A stretch of 64,000 nucleotides of DNA from Paratinospora sagittata (Eukaryota; Streptophyta; Magnoliopsida; Ranunculales; Menispermaceae), in the NCBI GenBank assembly GCA_035771175.1, contig CM069607.1, forward strand, positions 19,724,001 to 19,788,000. Reading direction: 5' to 3'. The notes below the pieces were generated by a model. It was given only the letters and a program-made list of their open reading frames with translations, searched no databases and was not told the origin of the DNA. The position numbers and the translations under genes are program-made. Below, in pieces: positions 38,920 through 52,428 of the stretch. Position 1 is the stretch's first letter, and every line of letters starts with the position of its first letter.

Positions 38920-40067
38920 GCAAAACAACTTTAGATTAAAACAATGTTTTGAATTCAAATAATACTCTCTAGCTCTTTAACCTGCAACTGCTAATTTAAT
39001 AAAACACCCATTCTCTAATTTTTAAAGATACAACACACGATTTTTTTGCAAGTTAGATTGAGCTTTTCCAAAAAGTAATTCAAAAGAAGAAAGTCGTGAC
39101 TCTTGCATTGCCAGTAAAAGCTTCGACTTGAATCAAAATTTCAAGTTGTCTTGAAGATAACCTCATTGTTAAGCAAGTTCTTCATTTTATCCCTTTTGTG
39201 TTGAGATTTTGAAAAGCTATCCATCGTTTTAAACTGTAGGTATATTAAGTGTTCTCAGTAAGAGAACACATCACCTATTTTCTTTCTCCGAGTGCTACGA
39301 CTAATCATCAAGAACACAACAAACAATAGCTATCAAAGTATACAAAGATCAGGCTCTAAGAACGAAAACATTAGTTTGATCTTAGGTGTGTAGGGTAACC
39401 TCTCGATCAATCTCAACACGAAAACTCTCTAAATTGCAAAGTCTTCAAAATCACTTGGATTTGGTATTCGATTTTGGCAAAATATTTTTTGAAAGGTTTT
39501 AATCATAATTTCAATGAGTTTAGAATGATTTAAAAGTGTTTTGAGACAATGGAATGGCTCTTAAGTGTTAAAATATTATTTTTTCTAAAATTGGTCTATC
39601 TAGCACTTTGCCAAAAAATTTCAAACGACAATAGCGCACTATCAGTGTTGATAGCATGCTGATAGGGTTAAATAATCAAAAATCAATTTTTCTTGAGAAT
39701 TGCCTGTAGCGCGCTATCCCTTTTGATAACTCGCTATAGAGCAGTTGCCGTGATCTTTCGATTTTTAGTAAAATGGGCAATAGCGTGCTATAGGCCTTGA
39801 TTGCAAGCTATCGAAATGTCCGAAAAACACGAGCTCTCGGGTTCGTGTATCTCGACCAGCAATAGTCCGCTATCCGTCATTAGAGAGCATGATACAATCC
39901 CAAATAGCATGCTATCCACGTGTGAGTTAGAAATCTCACATATCTAACGAGAAAAAGGTGGGCCCTTTCCCTTGCTCGATTTTTCTATTCCTTGCACAGT
40001 TTTGACTGGGAATCGTAACTGAAACATTCTCCACTAACACCTCGATGATTCCCATTGTGTCGCATGG
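38920..40067 (+). repeat. Monomer M29, identical to M25 by eye (dimer 3)
   Basis: Length 1,148 bp, an offset of 5,262 from M25. No substitution noticed. Confidence 0.93.
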
Positions 40068-41550
40068 GCAAAACAACTTTAGATTAAAACAATGTTTTGA
40101 ATTCAAATCATTTCCTACTCTCTTGCTCTTTAACCTGCAACTGCTAATTTAATAAAACACTCATTCTCTAATTTTCAAAGATACAACACACACGATTTTT
40201 GCAAGTTAGACTGAGCTTTCCAAAGAGTATTTCAAAAGAAGAAAGTCGTGACTCTTGCATTGCCAATAAAACCTTCGACCTGAATCAAAATTGCAAACTG
40301 TCCTGAAGATAACCTCATTGTTTAGCAAGTTCTTCATTTTATCCCTTTTCTATTGAGATTTTCTAAAGCTATCCATCGTTTTAAACTGTAGGTATATGAA
40401 GTGTTCTCAGTAAGAGAACACATCTCCTATTTTCTTTCTCCGAGTGCTACAACTAATCATCAAGAACACGTCAAACAATAGCTATCAAAGTCTACAAAGA
40501 TCAGGCTCTAAGAACGAAGTCATATCTCAATGCTAAAGCATTAGTTTGGTCTTAGGTGTGTAGGGTAACCTCTCGATCAATCTCAGCAAAAAAACTCTCT
40601 AAATTGCAAAGTCTTAAAAATCACTTGGATTTAGTATTTGATTTTGACAAAATATTTTTCGAAAGGTTTTAATCACAATTTCAATGAGTTTTAAATGATT
40701 TAAAAGTGTTTTGAGACAATAGAATGGTTCTTAAGTGTTAAAATATTTATTTTTCCAAAATCGGGCTATCCAGCACTTTGCCAAAGTTTTTCAAAAGGCA
40801 ATAGCGCTCTATCGGTGTTGATAGCACGCTGATAGGGTTAAATAATCAAAAATCTATTTTTCTTCAAAATTGCCTACAGCGCGCGCTATCCTTTTTGATA
40901 ACTCGAGAGAGCAGTTGCCGTAATCTTTCAATTTTTAGTAAAATGGGCAATCGCGTGCTATAGGCCTTAATTGCACGCTATCGGAAAGTCCTAAAAACAC
41001 GAGCTCTCGGGTTTGTGTATATCGACCTGCAATAGTCCGCTATCTGTCATTAGAGAGCTTGATACACAACCCTATTGGGTTGTCCAGCACTTTGCCAAAG
41101 TTTTTCAAACGGCAATAGCGCACTATCAGTGTTGATAGCACGCTGATAGGGTTGAATAATCAAAAATCTATTTTTCTTGAAATTTTTCTATAACGCGCTA
41201 TCCCTTTTGATAACTCGCTATAAAGCAGTTGCCGTGATCTTTCGATTTTTAGTAAAATGGGCAATAGCCTGCTATAGGCCTTGATTGCTCGATATTGGAA
41301 AGTCCGAAAAACACGAGTTCTCAGGTTTGTGTATATCGACCTGCAATAGTCCGCTATCCGTCATTAGAGAGCATGATACAATCCCCAATAGCATGCTATC
41401 CACGTTTGAGTTAGAAATCTAACATATCTAACGAGAAAAACTTGGGCCCTTTCCCTTGCTCGATTTTCTATTCCTTGCACAATTTTGATTGGGAATCGTA
41501 ACTGAAACATTCTCCACTAACACCTTGATGATTCCCATTGTGTCGCATGG
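40068..41550 (+). repeat. Monomer M30, identical to M26 by eye (dimer 3)
   Basis: Length 1,483 bp, an offset of 5,262 from M26. No substitution noticed. Confidence 0.93.
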
Positions 41551-42698
41551 GCAAAACAACTTTAGATTAAAACAATGTTTTGAATTCAAATAATACTCTC
41601 TAGCTCTTTAACCTGCAACTGCTAATTTAATAAAACACCCATTCTCTAATTTTTAAAGATACAACACACGATTTTTTTGCAAGTTAGATTGAGCTTTTCC
41701 AAAAAGTAATTCAAAAGAAGAAAGTCGTGACTCTTGCATTGCCAGTAAAAGCTTCGACTTGAATCAAAATTTCAAGTTGTCTTGAAGATAACCTCATTGT
41801 TAAGCAAGTTCTTCATTTTATCCCTTTTGTGTTGAGATTTTGAAAAGCTATCCATCGTTTTAAACTGTAGGTATATTAAGTGTTCTCAGTAAGAGAACAC
41901 ATCACCTATTTTCTTTCTCCGAGTGCTACGACTAATCATCAAGAACACAACAAACAATAGCTATCAAAGTATACAAAGATCAGGCTCTAAGAACGAAAAC
42001 ATTAGTTTGATCTTAGGTGTGTAGGGTAACCTCTCGATCAATCTCAACACGAAAACTCTCTAAATTGCAAAGTCTTCAAAATCACTTGGATTTGGTATTC
42101 GATTTTGGCAAAATATTTTTTGAAAGGTTTTAATCATAATTTCAATGAGTTTAGAATGATTTAAAAGTGTTTTGAGACAATGGAATGGCTCTTAAGTGTT
42201 AAAATATTATTTTTTCTAAAATTGGTCTATCTAGCACTTTGCCAAAAAATTTCAAACGACAATAGCGCACTATCAGTGTTGATAGCATGCTGATAGGGTT
42301 AAATAATCAAAAATCAATTTTTCTTGAGAATTGCCTGTAGCGCGCTATCCCTTTTGATAACTCGCTATAGAGCAGTTGCCGTGATCTTTCGATTTTTAGT
42401 AAAATGGGCAATAGCGTGCTATAGGCCTTGATTCCGAGCTATCGAAATGTCCGAAAAACACGAGCTCTCGGGTTCGTGTATCTCGACCAGCAATAGTCCG
42501 CTATCCGTCATTAGAGAGCATGATACAATCCCAAATCGCATGCTATCCACGTGTGAGTTAGAAATCTCACATATCTAACGAGAAAAAGGTGGGCCCTTTC
42601 CCTTGCTCGATTTTTCTATTCCTTGCACAGTTTTGACTGGGAATCGTAACTGAAACATTCTCCACTAACACCTCGATGATTCCCATTGTGTCGCATGG
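41551..42698 (+). repeat. Monomer M31, M25-like, diverging near its end
   Basis: Length 1,148 bp. It equals M25 to about 42,430, then reads TTGATTCCGAGCTATCG (M25: TTGATTGCAAGC) and AAATCGCATGC, which breaks the ATAGCATGCTAT palindrome. Confidence 0.93.
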
Positions 42699-44185
42699 GC
42701 AAAACAACTTTAGATTAAAACAATGTTTTGAACTCAAATCATTTCCTACTCTCTTGCTCTTTAACCTGCAACTGCTAATTTAATAAAACACTCATTCTCT
42801 AATTTTCAAAGATACAACACACACGATTTTTGCAAGTTAGACTGAGCTTTCCAAAGAGTATTTCAAAAGAAGAAAGTCGTGACTCTTGCATTGCCAATAA
42901 AACCTTCGACCTGAATCAAAATTGCAAACTGTCCTGAAGATAACCTCATTGTTTAGCAAGTTCTTCATTTTATCCCTTTTCTATTGAGATTTTCAAAAGC
43001 TATCCATCGTTTTAAACTGTAGGTATATGAAGTGTTCTCAGTAAGAGAACACATCTCCTATTTTCTTTCTCCGAGTGCTACAACTAATCATCAAGAACAC
43101 GTCAAACAATAGCTATCAAAGTCTACAAAGATCAGGCTCTAAGAACGAAGTCATATCTCAATGCTAAAGCATTAGTTAGGTCTTAGGTGTGTAGGGTAAC
43201 CTCTCGATCAATCTCAGCATAAAAACTCTCTAAATTGCAAAGTCTTAAAAATCACTTGGATTTAGTATTTGATTTTGACAAAATATTTTTCGAAAGGTTT
43301 TAATCACAATTTCAATGAGTTTTGAATGATTTGAAAGTGTTTTGAGACAATATAATGGTTCTTAAGTGTTAAAATATTTATTTTTCCAAAATCGGGCTAT
43401 CCAGCACTTTGTCAAAATTTTTCAAAAGGAAATAGCGCTCTATCGGTGTTGATAGCACGCTGATAGGGTTAAATAATCAAAAATCTATTTTTCTTCAAAA
43501 TTGCCTACAGAGCGCGCTATCCTTTTTGATAACTCGCTATAGAGAGCAGTTGCCGTAATCTTTCAATTTTTAGTAAAATGGGCAATCGCGTGCTATAGGC
43601 CTTAATTGCACGCTATCGGAAAGTCCTAAAAACACGAGCTCTCGGGTTTGTGTTTATCGACCTGCAATAGTCCGCTATCTGTCATTAGAGAGCTTGATAC
43701 ACAACCCTATTGGGTTGTCCAGCACTTTGCCAAAGTTTTTCAAACGGCAATAGCGCACTATCAGTGTTGATAGCACGCTGATAGGGTTGAATAATCAAAA
43801 ATCGATTTTTCTTGAAATTTTCCTATAACGCGCTATCCCTTTTGATAACTCGCTATAAAGCAGTTGCCGTGATCTTTCGATTTTTAGTAAAATGGGCAAT
43901 AGCCTGCTATAGGCCTTGATTGCACGATATTGGAAAGTCCGAAAAACACGAGCTCTCAGGTTTGTGTATATCGACCTGCAATAGTCCGCTATCCGTCATT
44001 AGAGAGCATGATACAATCCCCAATAGCATGCTATCCACGTTTGAGTTAGAAATCTAACATATCTAACGAGAAAAACGTGGGCCCTTTCCCTTGCTCGATT
44101 TTTTATTCCTTGCACAATTTTCATTGGGAATCGTAACTGAAACATTCTCCACTAACACCTTGATGATTCCCATTGTGTCGCATGG
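42699..44185 (+). repeat. Monomer M32, b-type, two subrepeats
   Basis: Length 1,487 bp. It starts with M26-like CTGTCCTGAAG but keeps the older CTCAGCATAAAAACTC and CTCGCTATAGAGAGC. Private changes include GAACTCAAATC (EcoRI site lost), TTAGTTAGGTC, GACAATATAATGG and ACAGAGCGCGC. Confidence 0.92.
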
Positions 44186-45333
44186 GCAAAACAACTTTAG
44201 ATTAAAACAATGTTTTGAATTCAAATAATACTCTCTAGCTCTTTAACCTGCAACTGCTAATTTAATAAAACACCCATTCTCTAATTTTTAAAGATACAAC
44301 ACACGATTTTTTTGCAAGTTAGATTGAGCTTTTCCAAAAAGTAATTCAAAAGAAGAAAGTCGTGACTCTTGGATTGCCAGTAAAAGCTTCGACTTGAATC
44401 AAAATTGCAAGTTGTCTTGAAGATAACCTCATTGTTTAGCAAGTTCTTCATTTTATCCCTTTTGTGTTGAGATTTTGAAAAGCTATCCATCGTTTTAAAC
44501 TGTAGGTATATTAAGTGTTCTCAGTAAGAGAACACATCACCTATTTTCTTTCTCCGAGTGCTACGACTAATCATCAAGAACACAACAAACAATAGCTATC
44601 AAAGTATACAAAGATCAGGCTCTAAGAACGAAAACATTAGTTTGATCTTAGGTGTGTAGGGTAACCTCTCGATCAATCTCAACACGAAAACTCTCTAAAT
44701 TGCAAAGTCTTCAAAATCACTTGGATTTGGTATTCGATTTTGACAAAATATTTTTTGAAAGGTTTTAATCATAATTTCAATGAGTTTTGAATGATTTAAA
44801 AGTGTTTTGAGACAATGGAATGGCTCTTAAGTGTTAAAATATTATTTTTTCTAAAATTGGTCTATCTAGCACTTTGCCAAAAAATTTCAAACGACAATAG
44901 CGCACTATCAGTGTTGATAGCATGCTGATAGGGTTGAATAATCAAAAATCAATTTTTCTTGAGAATTGCCTGTAGCGCGCTATCCCTTTTGATAACTCGC
45001 TATAGAGCAGTTGCCGTGATCTTTCGATTTTTAGTAAAATGGGCAATAGCGTGCTATAGGCCTTGATTGCGAGCTATCGAAATGTCCGAAAAACACGAGC
45101 TCTCGGGTTCGTGTATCTCGACCAGCAATAGTCCGCTATCCGTCATTAGAGAGCATGATACAATCCCAAATAGCATGCTATCCACGTGTGAGTTAGAAAT
45201 CTCACATATCTAACGAGAAAAAGGTGGGCCCTTTCCCTTGCTCGATTTTTCTATTCCTTGCACAGTTTTGACTGGGAATCGTAACTGAAACATTCTCCAC
45301 TAACACCTCGATGATTCCCATTGTGTCGCATGG
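44186..45333 (+). repeat. Monomer M33, a-type, one subrepeat
   Basis: Length 1,148 bp. It shares the 19-bp loss of M25 but has CGATTTTGACAAAA, GACTCTTGGATTG and CATTGTTTAGCAAG, so it is an a-type relative outside the homogenised set. Confidence 0.92.
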
Positions 45334-46779
45334 GCAAAACAACTTTAGATTAAAACAATGTTTTGAATTCAAATCATTTCCTACTCTCTTGCTCTTTAAC
45401 CTGCAACTGCTAATTTAATAAAACACTCATTCTCTAATTTTCAAAGATACAACACACACGATTTTTGCAAGTTAGACTGAGCTTTCCAAAGAGTATTTTA
45501 AAAGAAGAAAGTCGTGACTCTTGCATTGCCAATAAAACCTTCGACCTGAATCAAAATTGCAAACTGTCTTGAAGATAACCTCATTGTTTAGCAAGTTCTT
45601 CATTTTATCCATTTTCTATTGAGATTTTCAAAAGCTATCCATCGTTTTAAACTGTAGGTATATGAAGTGTTCTCAGTAAGAGAACACATCTCCTATTTTC
45701 TTTCTCCGAGTGCTACAACTAATCATCAAGAACACGTCAAACAATAGCTATCAAAGTCTACAAAGATCAGGCTCTAAGAATGAAGTCATATCTCAATGCT
45801 AAAGCATTAGTTTGGTCTTAGGTGTGTAGGGTAACCTCTCGACCAATCTCAGCATAAAAACTCTCCAAATTGCAAAGTCTTAAAAATCACTTGGGTTTAG
45901 TATTTGATTTTGACAAAATATTTTTCGAAAGGTTTTAATCACAATTTCAATGAGTTTTGAATGATTTAAAAGTGTTTTGAGACAATAGAATGGTTCTTAA
46001 GTGTTAAAATATTTATTTTTCCAAAATCGGGCTATCCAGCACTTTGCCAAAATTTTCAAAAGGCAATAACGCTCTATCAATGTTGATAGCACGCTGATAG
46101 GGTTAAATATACAAAAAATTATTTTTCTTCAAAATTGCCTACAGCGCGCGCTATCCTTTTTGATAACTCTCTATAAAGAGCAGTTGCCGTAATCTTTCAA
46201 TTTTTAGTAAAATGGGCAATAGCGTGCTATAGGCCTTAATTGCACGCTATCGGAAAGTCCTAAAAACACGAGCTCTCGGGTTTGTGTATATCTACCTGCA
46301 ATAGTCCACTATCTGTCATTTGAGAGCTTTATACACAACCTTATTGGGTTGTCCAGCACTTTGCCAAAGTTTTTCAAACGGCAATAGCGCACTACCAGTG
46401 TTGATAGCACGCTGATAGGGTTGAATAATCAAAAATCTATTTTTCTTGAAATTTTCCTATAACGCGCTATCCCTTTTGATAACTCGCTATAAAGCAGTTG
46501 CCGTGATCTTTTGATTTTTAGTAAAATGGGCAATAGCCTGCTATAGGCCTTGATTGCACGATATTGGAAAGTTCGAAAAACACGAGCTCTCAGGTTTGTG
46601 TATATCGACCTGTAATAGTCCGCTATCCGTCATTAGAGAGCATGATACAATCCCCAATAGCATGTTATCCACATCTGAGTTAGAAATCTAACATATCTAA
46701 CGAGAAAAACGTGGGCCCTTTCCCTTGCACGATTTTCTATTCCTTGCACAATTTTGATGATTCCCATTGTGTCACATGG
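45334..46779 (+). repeat. Monomer M34, counterpart of M6
   Basis: Length 1,446 bp. It has the same 40-bp TTGAT-to-TTGAT tail deletion at about 46,755 and the same GTCACATGG. Differences include GAATGAAGTC, CTCGACCAATC and CATTTGAGAGC. Confidence 0.9.
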
Positions 46780-47868
46780 GCAAAACAACTTTAGATTAAA
46801 ACAATGTTTTGAATTCAACTCATTTCCTACTCTCTTGCTCTTTAACCTACCACTGCTAATTTAATAAAACACTCATTCTCTAATTTTCAAAGGTACAACA
46901 CACGATTTTTTTGCAAGTTAGATTGAGCTTTCCAAAAAATAATTCAAAAGAAGAAAGTCGTGACTCTTGCATTGCCAATAAAAGCTTCGACTTGAATCAA
47001 AATTGCAAGCTGTCTTGAAGATAACCTCATTGTTTAGCAAGTTCTTCGTTTTATCCCTTTTGTGTTGAGATTTTGAAAAGCTATCCATCGTTTTAAACTA
47101 TAGGTATATTAAGTGTTCTCAGTAAGAGAACAAATCACCTATTTTCTTTCTCCGAGTGCTACAACTAATCATCAAGAACACATCAAACAATAGCTATCAA
47201 AGTCTACAAAGATCAGGCTCTAAGAACGAAAACATATCTCAATGCTAATGCATTAGTTTGATCTTAGGTGTGTACCTCTCGATCAATCTCAACACGAAAA
47301 CTCTCTAAATTGCAAAGTCTTCAAAATCACTTGGAATTGGTATTCGATTTTGACAAAATATTTTTTGAAAGGTTTTAATCATAATTTCAATGCGTTTTGA
47401 ATGATTTAAAATTGTTTTCAGACAATGGAATGGTTCTTAAGTGTTAAAATATTATTTTTTCTAAAATTGGTCTATCTAGCACTTTGCCAAAATTTTTCAA
47501 ACGACAATAGCGCGCTATCCCTTTTGATAACTCGCTATAGAGTAGTTGCCGTGATCTTTCGATTTTTTGTAAAATGGGCAATAGCCTGCTATAGGCCTTG
47601 ATTGCACGCTATCGGAAAGTCCGAAAAACACGAGCTCTCGGGTTCGTGCTTATCGACCTGCAATAGTCCGCTATCCGTCATTAGAGAGCATGATACAATC
47701 CCAAATAGCATGCTATCCACGTCTGAGTTTGAAATTTAACATATCTAACAAGAAAAACTTGGGCCCTTTCCCTTGCTCGATTTTTCTATTCCTTGCACAA
47801 TTTTGACTGGGAATCGTAGCTAAAACATTCTCCACTAACACCTTGATGATTCCCATTGTGTCGCATGG
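46780..47868 (+). repeat. Monomer M35, counterpart of M7
   Basis: Length 1,089 bp. It carries both M7 losses: the 75-bp TAGCGC joint at about 47,508 and GTGTGTACCTCTCG. It differs by TTCTTCGTTTTATCC and GTGCTTATCGACC. Confidence 0.9.
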
Positions 47869-49154
47869 GCAAAACAACTTTAGATTAAAACAATGTTTTG
47901 AATTCAAATCATTTCCTACTCTCTGGCTCTTTAACCTACAACTGCTAATTTAATAAAACACTCATTCTCTAATTTTTAAAGATACAACACACACGATTTT
48001 TTTGCAAGTTAGATTGAGCTTTCCAAAAAGTATTTCAAAAGAAGAAAGTCGTGACTCTTGGATTGCCAATAAAAGCTTCGACTTGAATCAAAATTGCAAG
48101 CTGTCTTGAAGATAACCTCATTGTTTAGCAAGTTCTTCATTTTATCCCTTTTGTGTTGAGATTTTGAAAAGCTATCCATCGTTTTAAACTGTAGGTATAT
48201 GAAGTGTTCTCAGTAATAGAACACATCACCTATTTTCTTTCTCCGAGTGCTACAACTAATCATCAAGAACACATCAAAACAATAGCTATCAAAGTCTACA
48301 AAGATCAGGCTCTAAGAACGAAGACATATCTCAATGCTAATGCATTAGTTTGGTCTTAGGTGTGTAGGGTAACCTCTCGATCAATCTCAGCACGAAAACT
48401 CTCTAAATTGCAAAGTCTTAAAAAGTACTTGGATTTAGTATTTGATTTTGACAAAATATTTTTCTAAAGGTTTTAATCACAATTTCAATGAGTTTTGAAT
48501 GATTTAAAAGCGTTTTGAGACAATAGAATGGTTCTTAAGTGTTAAAATATTTATTTTTCCAAAATCAGGCTATCCAGCACTTTGCGAAAATTTTTAAAAC
48601 GACAATAGCGCACTATCAATGTTGATAGCACGCTGATAGGGTTGAATAATCAAAAATCTATTTTTTCTTGAAAATTGCATGTAGCGCGCTATCCCTTTTG
48701 TTTTCAGACAATGGAATGGTTCTTAAGTGTTAAAATATTATTTTTTCTAAAATTGGTCTATCTAGCACTTTGCCAAAATTTTTCAAACGACAATAGCGCG
48801 CTATCCCTTTTGATAACTCGCTATAGAGTAGTTGCCGTGATCTTTCGATTTTTTGTATAATGGGCAATAGCCTGCTATAGGCCTTGATTGCACGCTATCG
48901 GAAAGTCCGAAAAACACGAGCTCTCGGGTTCGTGCTTATCGACCTGCAATAGTCCGCTATCCGTCATTAGAGAGCATGATACAATCCCAAATAGCATGCT
49001 ATCCACGTCTGAGTTTGAAATTTAACATATCTAACAAGAAAAACTTGGGCCCTTTCCCTTGCTCGATTTTTCTATTCCTTGCACAATTTTGACTGGGAAT
49101 CGTAGCTAAAACATTCTCCACTAACACCTTGATGATTCCCATTGTGTCGCATGG
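47869..49154 (+). repeat. Monomer M36, chimera of M13-like and M7-like units
   Basis: Length 1,286 bp. Up to about 48,700 it matches M13 (GACTCTTGGATTG, AAAAAGTACTTGG, TTGCATGTAGCGC). It then jumps from the middle of a subrepeat (GCTATCCCTTTTG) back into the late head of an M7-like unit (TTTTCAGACAATGG) and repeats the head end, the shortened subrepeat and the tail. Only TTG is shared at the joint. Confidence 0.9.
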
Positions 49155-50959
49155 GCAAAACAACTTTAGATTAAAACAATGTTTTGAATTCAAATCATTT
49201 CCTACTCCCAGGCTCTTTAACCTACAACTGCTAATTTAATAAAACACTCATTCTCTAATTTTTAAAGATACATCACACACGATTTTTTTGCAAGTTAGAT
49301 TGAGCTTTCCAAAAAGTATTTCAAAAGAAGAAAGTCGTGACTCTTGCATTGCCAATAAAAGCTTCGACTTGAATCAAAATTGCAAGCTGTCTTGAAGATA
49401 ACCTCATTGTTTAGCAAGTTCTTAATTTTATCCCTTTTCTATTGAGATTTTCAAAAGCTATCCATCTTTTTAAACTGTAGGTATATGAAGTGTTCTCAGT
49501 AAGAGAACACATCTCCTATTTTCTTTCTCCGAGTGCTGCAACTAATCATCAAGAACACGTCAAAACAATAGCTATCAAAGTCTACAAAGATCAGGCTCTA
49601 AGAACGAAGACATATCTCAATGCTAATGCATTAGTTTGGTCTTAGGTGTGTAGGGTAACCTCTCGATCAATCTCAGCACGAAAACTCTCTAAATTGCAAA
49701 GTCTTAAAAATTACTTGGATCTAGTATTTGATTTTGACAAAATATTCTTCTAAAGGTTTTAATCACAATTTCAATGAGTTTTGAATGATTTAAAAGTGTT
49801 TTGAGACAATAGAATGGTTCTTAAGTGTTAAAATATTTATTTTTCCAAAATCGGGCTATCCAGCACTTTGCCAAAAATTTTCAAAAGGCAATAGCTCTCT
49901 ATCAGTGTTGATAGCACGCAGATAGGGTTGAATAATCAAATATCTATTTTTCTTCAAAATTGCCTACAGCGCGCGCTATCCCTTTTGATAACTCCCTATA
50001 GAGTGCAGTTGCCTTAATCTTTCGATTTTTAGTAAAATAGGCAATAGCGTGCTATAGGCATTGTTTGCATGCTATCGGAAAGTCCTAAAAACACGAGCTC
50101 TCGGGTTTGTGTATATCGACCTGCAATAGTCCGCTATCCGTCATTAGAGAGCATGATACACAACCCTATTGGGTTGTCCAGCACTTTTCCAAAATTATTC
50201 AAATGGCAATAGCGCACTATCAATGTTGATAGCACGCTGATAGGGTTGAATAATCAAAAATCTATTTTTCTTCAAAATTGCCTGTAGCGCGCTATCCCTT
50301 TTGATAACTCGCTATATAGGTGTTGCCGTGATCGTTCGATTTTTAGCAAAATGGGCAATAGCCTGCTGTAGGCCTTGATTGCACGGTATCAGAATGTCCA
50401 AAAAACACGAGCTCTCGGGTTTGTGTATATCGACCAGCAATAGTCCGCTATCCGTCATTAGAGAGCATGATACACAACCCTATTGGGTTGTCCAGCACTT
50501 TTCCCAAATTATTCAAATGGCAATAGCGCACTATCAATGTTGATAGCACGCTGATAGGGTTGAATAATCAAAAATCTATTTTTCTTGAAATTTGCCTCTA
50601 ACGCGCTATCCCTTTTGATAACTCGCTATAAACCAGTTGCCGTGATCTTTCGATTTTTAGTAAAATGGGCAATAGCGTGCTATAGGCCTTGATTGCATGA
50701 TATTGGAAAGTCCAAAAAACACGAGCTCTTAGGTTTATGTATATCGACCTGCAATAGTCCGCTATCTGTCATTAGAGAGCGTGATACACAACCCAATAGC
50801 ATGTTATCCACGTCTGAGTTAGAAATCTAACATATCTAACGAGAAAAACGTGGGCCCTTTCCCTTGCTCGATTTTTCTATTCCTTGCACAGTTTTGACTG
50901 GGAATCGTAACTTAAACATTCTCCACTAAGACCTTGATGATTCCCATTGTGTCTCAAGG
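49155..50959 (+). repeat. Monomer M37, M8-like head joined to M9-like subrepeats
   Basis: Length 1,805 bp, with subrepeats at about 49,862, 50,180 and 50,492. The head carries the M8 marks CTCCCAGGCTC, ATACATCACAC and GCTGCAACTAATC. From about 49,980 the sequence follows M9 (AACTCCCTATAGAGTGC, GGCATTGTTTGCATGC). This looks like an exchange between neighbouring M8 and M9 progenitors, which accounts for the missing separate M8 equivalent. Confidence 0.9.
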
Positions 50960-52428
50960 GCAAAACAACTTTAGATTAAACAATGTTTTGAAGTCAAATC
51001 ATTTCCTACGCACTTGCTCTTTAACCTACAACTGCTAATTTAATAAAACACTCATTCTCTAATTTTCAAAGATACAACACACGATTTTTTCGCAAGTTAA
51101 ATTGAGCTTTCCAAAAAGTATTTCAAAAGAAGAAAGTCGTGACTCTTGCATTGCCGATAAAAGCTTCGACCTGAATCAAAATTGCAAGCTATCTTGAAGA
51201 TAACCTCATTGTTTAGTAAGTTCTTCATTTTATCCCTTTTGTGTTGAGATTTTGAAATGCTATCCATCGTTTTAAACTGTAGGTATATGAAGTGTTCTCA
51301 GTAAGGGAACACATCACCTATTTTCTTTCTCCGAGTGCTACAACTAATCATCAAGAACACAACAAACAACAACTATCAAAGTCCATAAAGATCAGGCTCT
51401 AAGAACGAAGACATTTCTCAATGCTAATGCATTAGTTTTATCTTAGGTGTGTAGGGTAACCTCTCGATCAATCTCAACACGAAAACTCTCTAAATTGCAA
51501 AGTCTTCAAAATCGATTGGATTTAGTGTTCGATTTTGACAAAATATTTTTTAAAAGGTTTTAATCATAATTTCATTAAGTTTTGAATGATTTAAAAGTGT
51601 TTTGAGACAATGGAATGGTTCTTAAGTGTTAAAATATTAATTTTTCTAAAATTGGGCTATCCAGCACTTTGCCAAAATTTTTCAAACGGCAATAGCTCAC
51701 TATCAGTGTTGATAGCACGCTGATAGGGTTGAATAATCAAAAATCTATTTTTCTTCAAAATTGCCTGTAGTGCGCTATCCCTTTTGATAACTCGCTATAT
51801 AACAGTTGTCGTGATCTTTCGATTTTTAGTAAGTTGGGCAATAGCCTGCTACATGGTATCAGAAAGTCTGAAAAACACGAGCTCTTGGGTTTCTGTATAT
51901 CGACCTGCAATAGTCCGCTATCCGTCATTAGAGAGCATGATACACAACCCTATTGGGTTGTCCAGCACTTTTCCAAAATTATTCAAACGGCAATAGAGCA
52001 CTATCAGTGTTGATAGCACGCTGATAGGGTTGAATAATAAAAATCTATTTTTCTTGAAATTTGCCTCTAACGCGCTATCCCTTTTGATAACTCGGTATAA
52101 AGCAGTTGCCGTGATCTTTTGATTTTTAGTAAAATGGGCAATAGGATTCTATAGGCCTTGATTGCACGATATTGGAAAGTCCGAAAAACACGAGCTCTCA
52201 GGTTTGTGTATATCGACCTGCAATAGTCCGCTATCCGTCATTAGAGAGCGTGATACACAACCCAATAGCATGCTATCCACGTCTGAGTTAGAAATCTAAC
52301 ATATCTAACGAGAAAAACGTGGGCCCTTTCCCTTGCTCGATTTTTCTATTCCTTGCACAGTTTTGACTGGGAATCGTAACTTAAACATTCTCCACTAACA
52401 CCATGATGATTCCCATTGTGTCGCATGG
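50960..52428 (+). repeat. Monomer M38, counterpart of M10
   Basis: Length 1,469 bp with a GAAGTC head and GCCTGCTACATGG as in M10. The second subrepeat has the hairpin seam CCTATTGGGTTG and CAATAGAGCACTATCAGTG, as in M12, instead of the M10 seam. Confidence 0.9.

Larger units (their letters stand above)
33658..44185 (+). repeat. Higher-order repeat: 2,631-bp dimer, four tandem copies
   Basis: The copies start at 33,658, 36,289, 38,920 and 41,551. The first three intervals are each exactly 2,631 bp (1,148 + 1,483) and I see no difference among these copies. The fourth is 2,635 bp and diverges from about 42,430 (GATTCCGAGC, AAATCGCATGC, GAACTCAAATC, and an intact CTCGCTATAGAGAGC). Identity over this length implies very recent amplification, or an assembly that should be checked. 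Confidence 0.95.
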
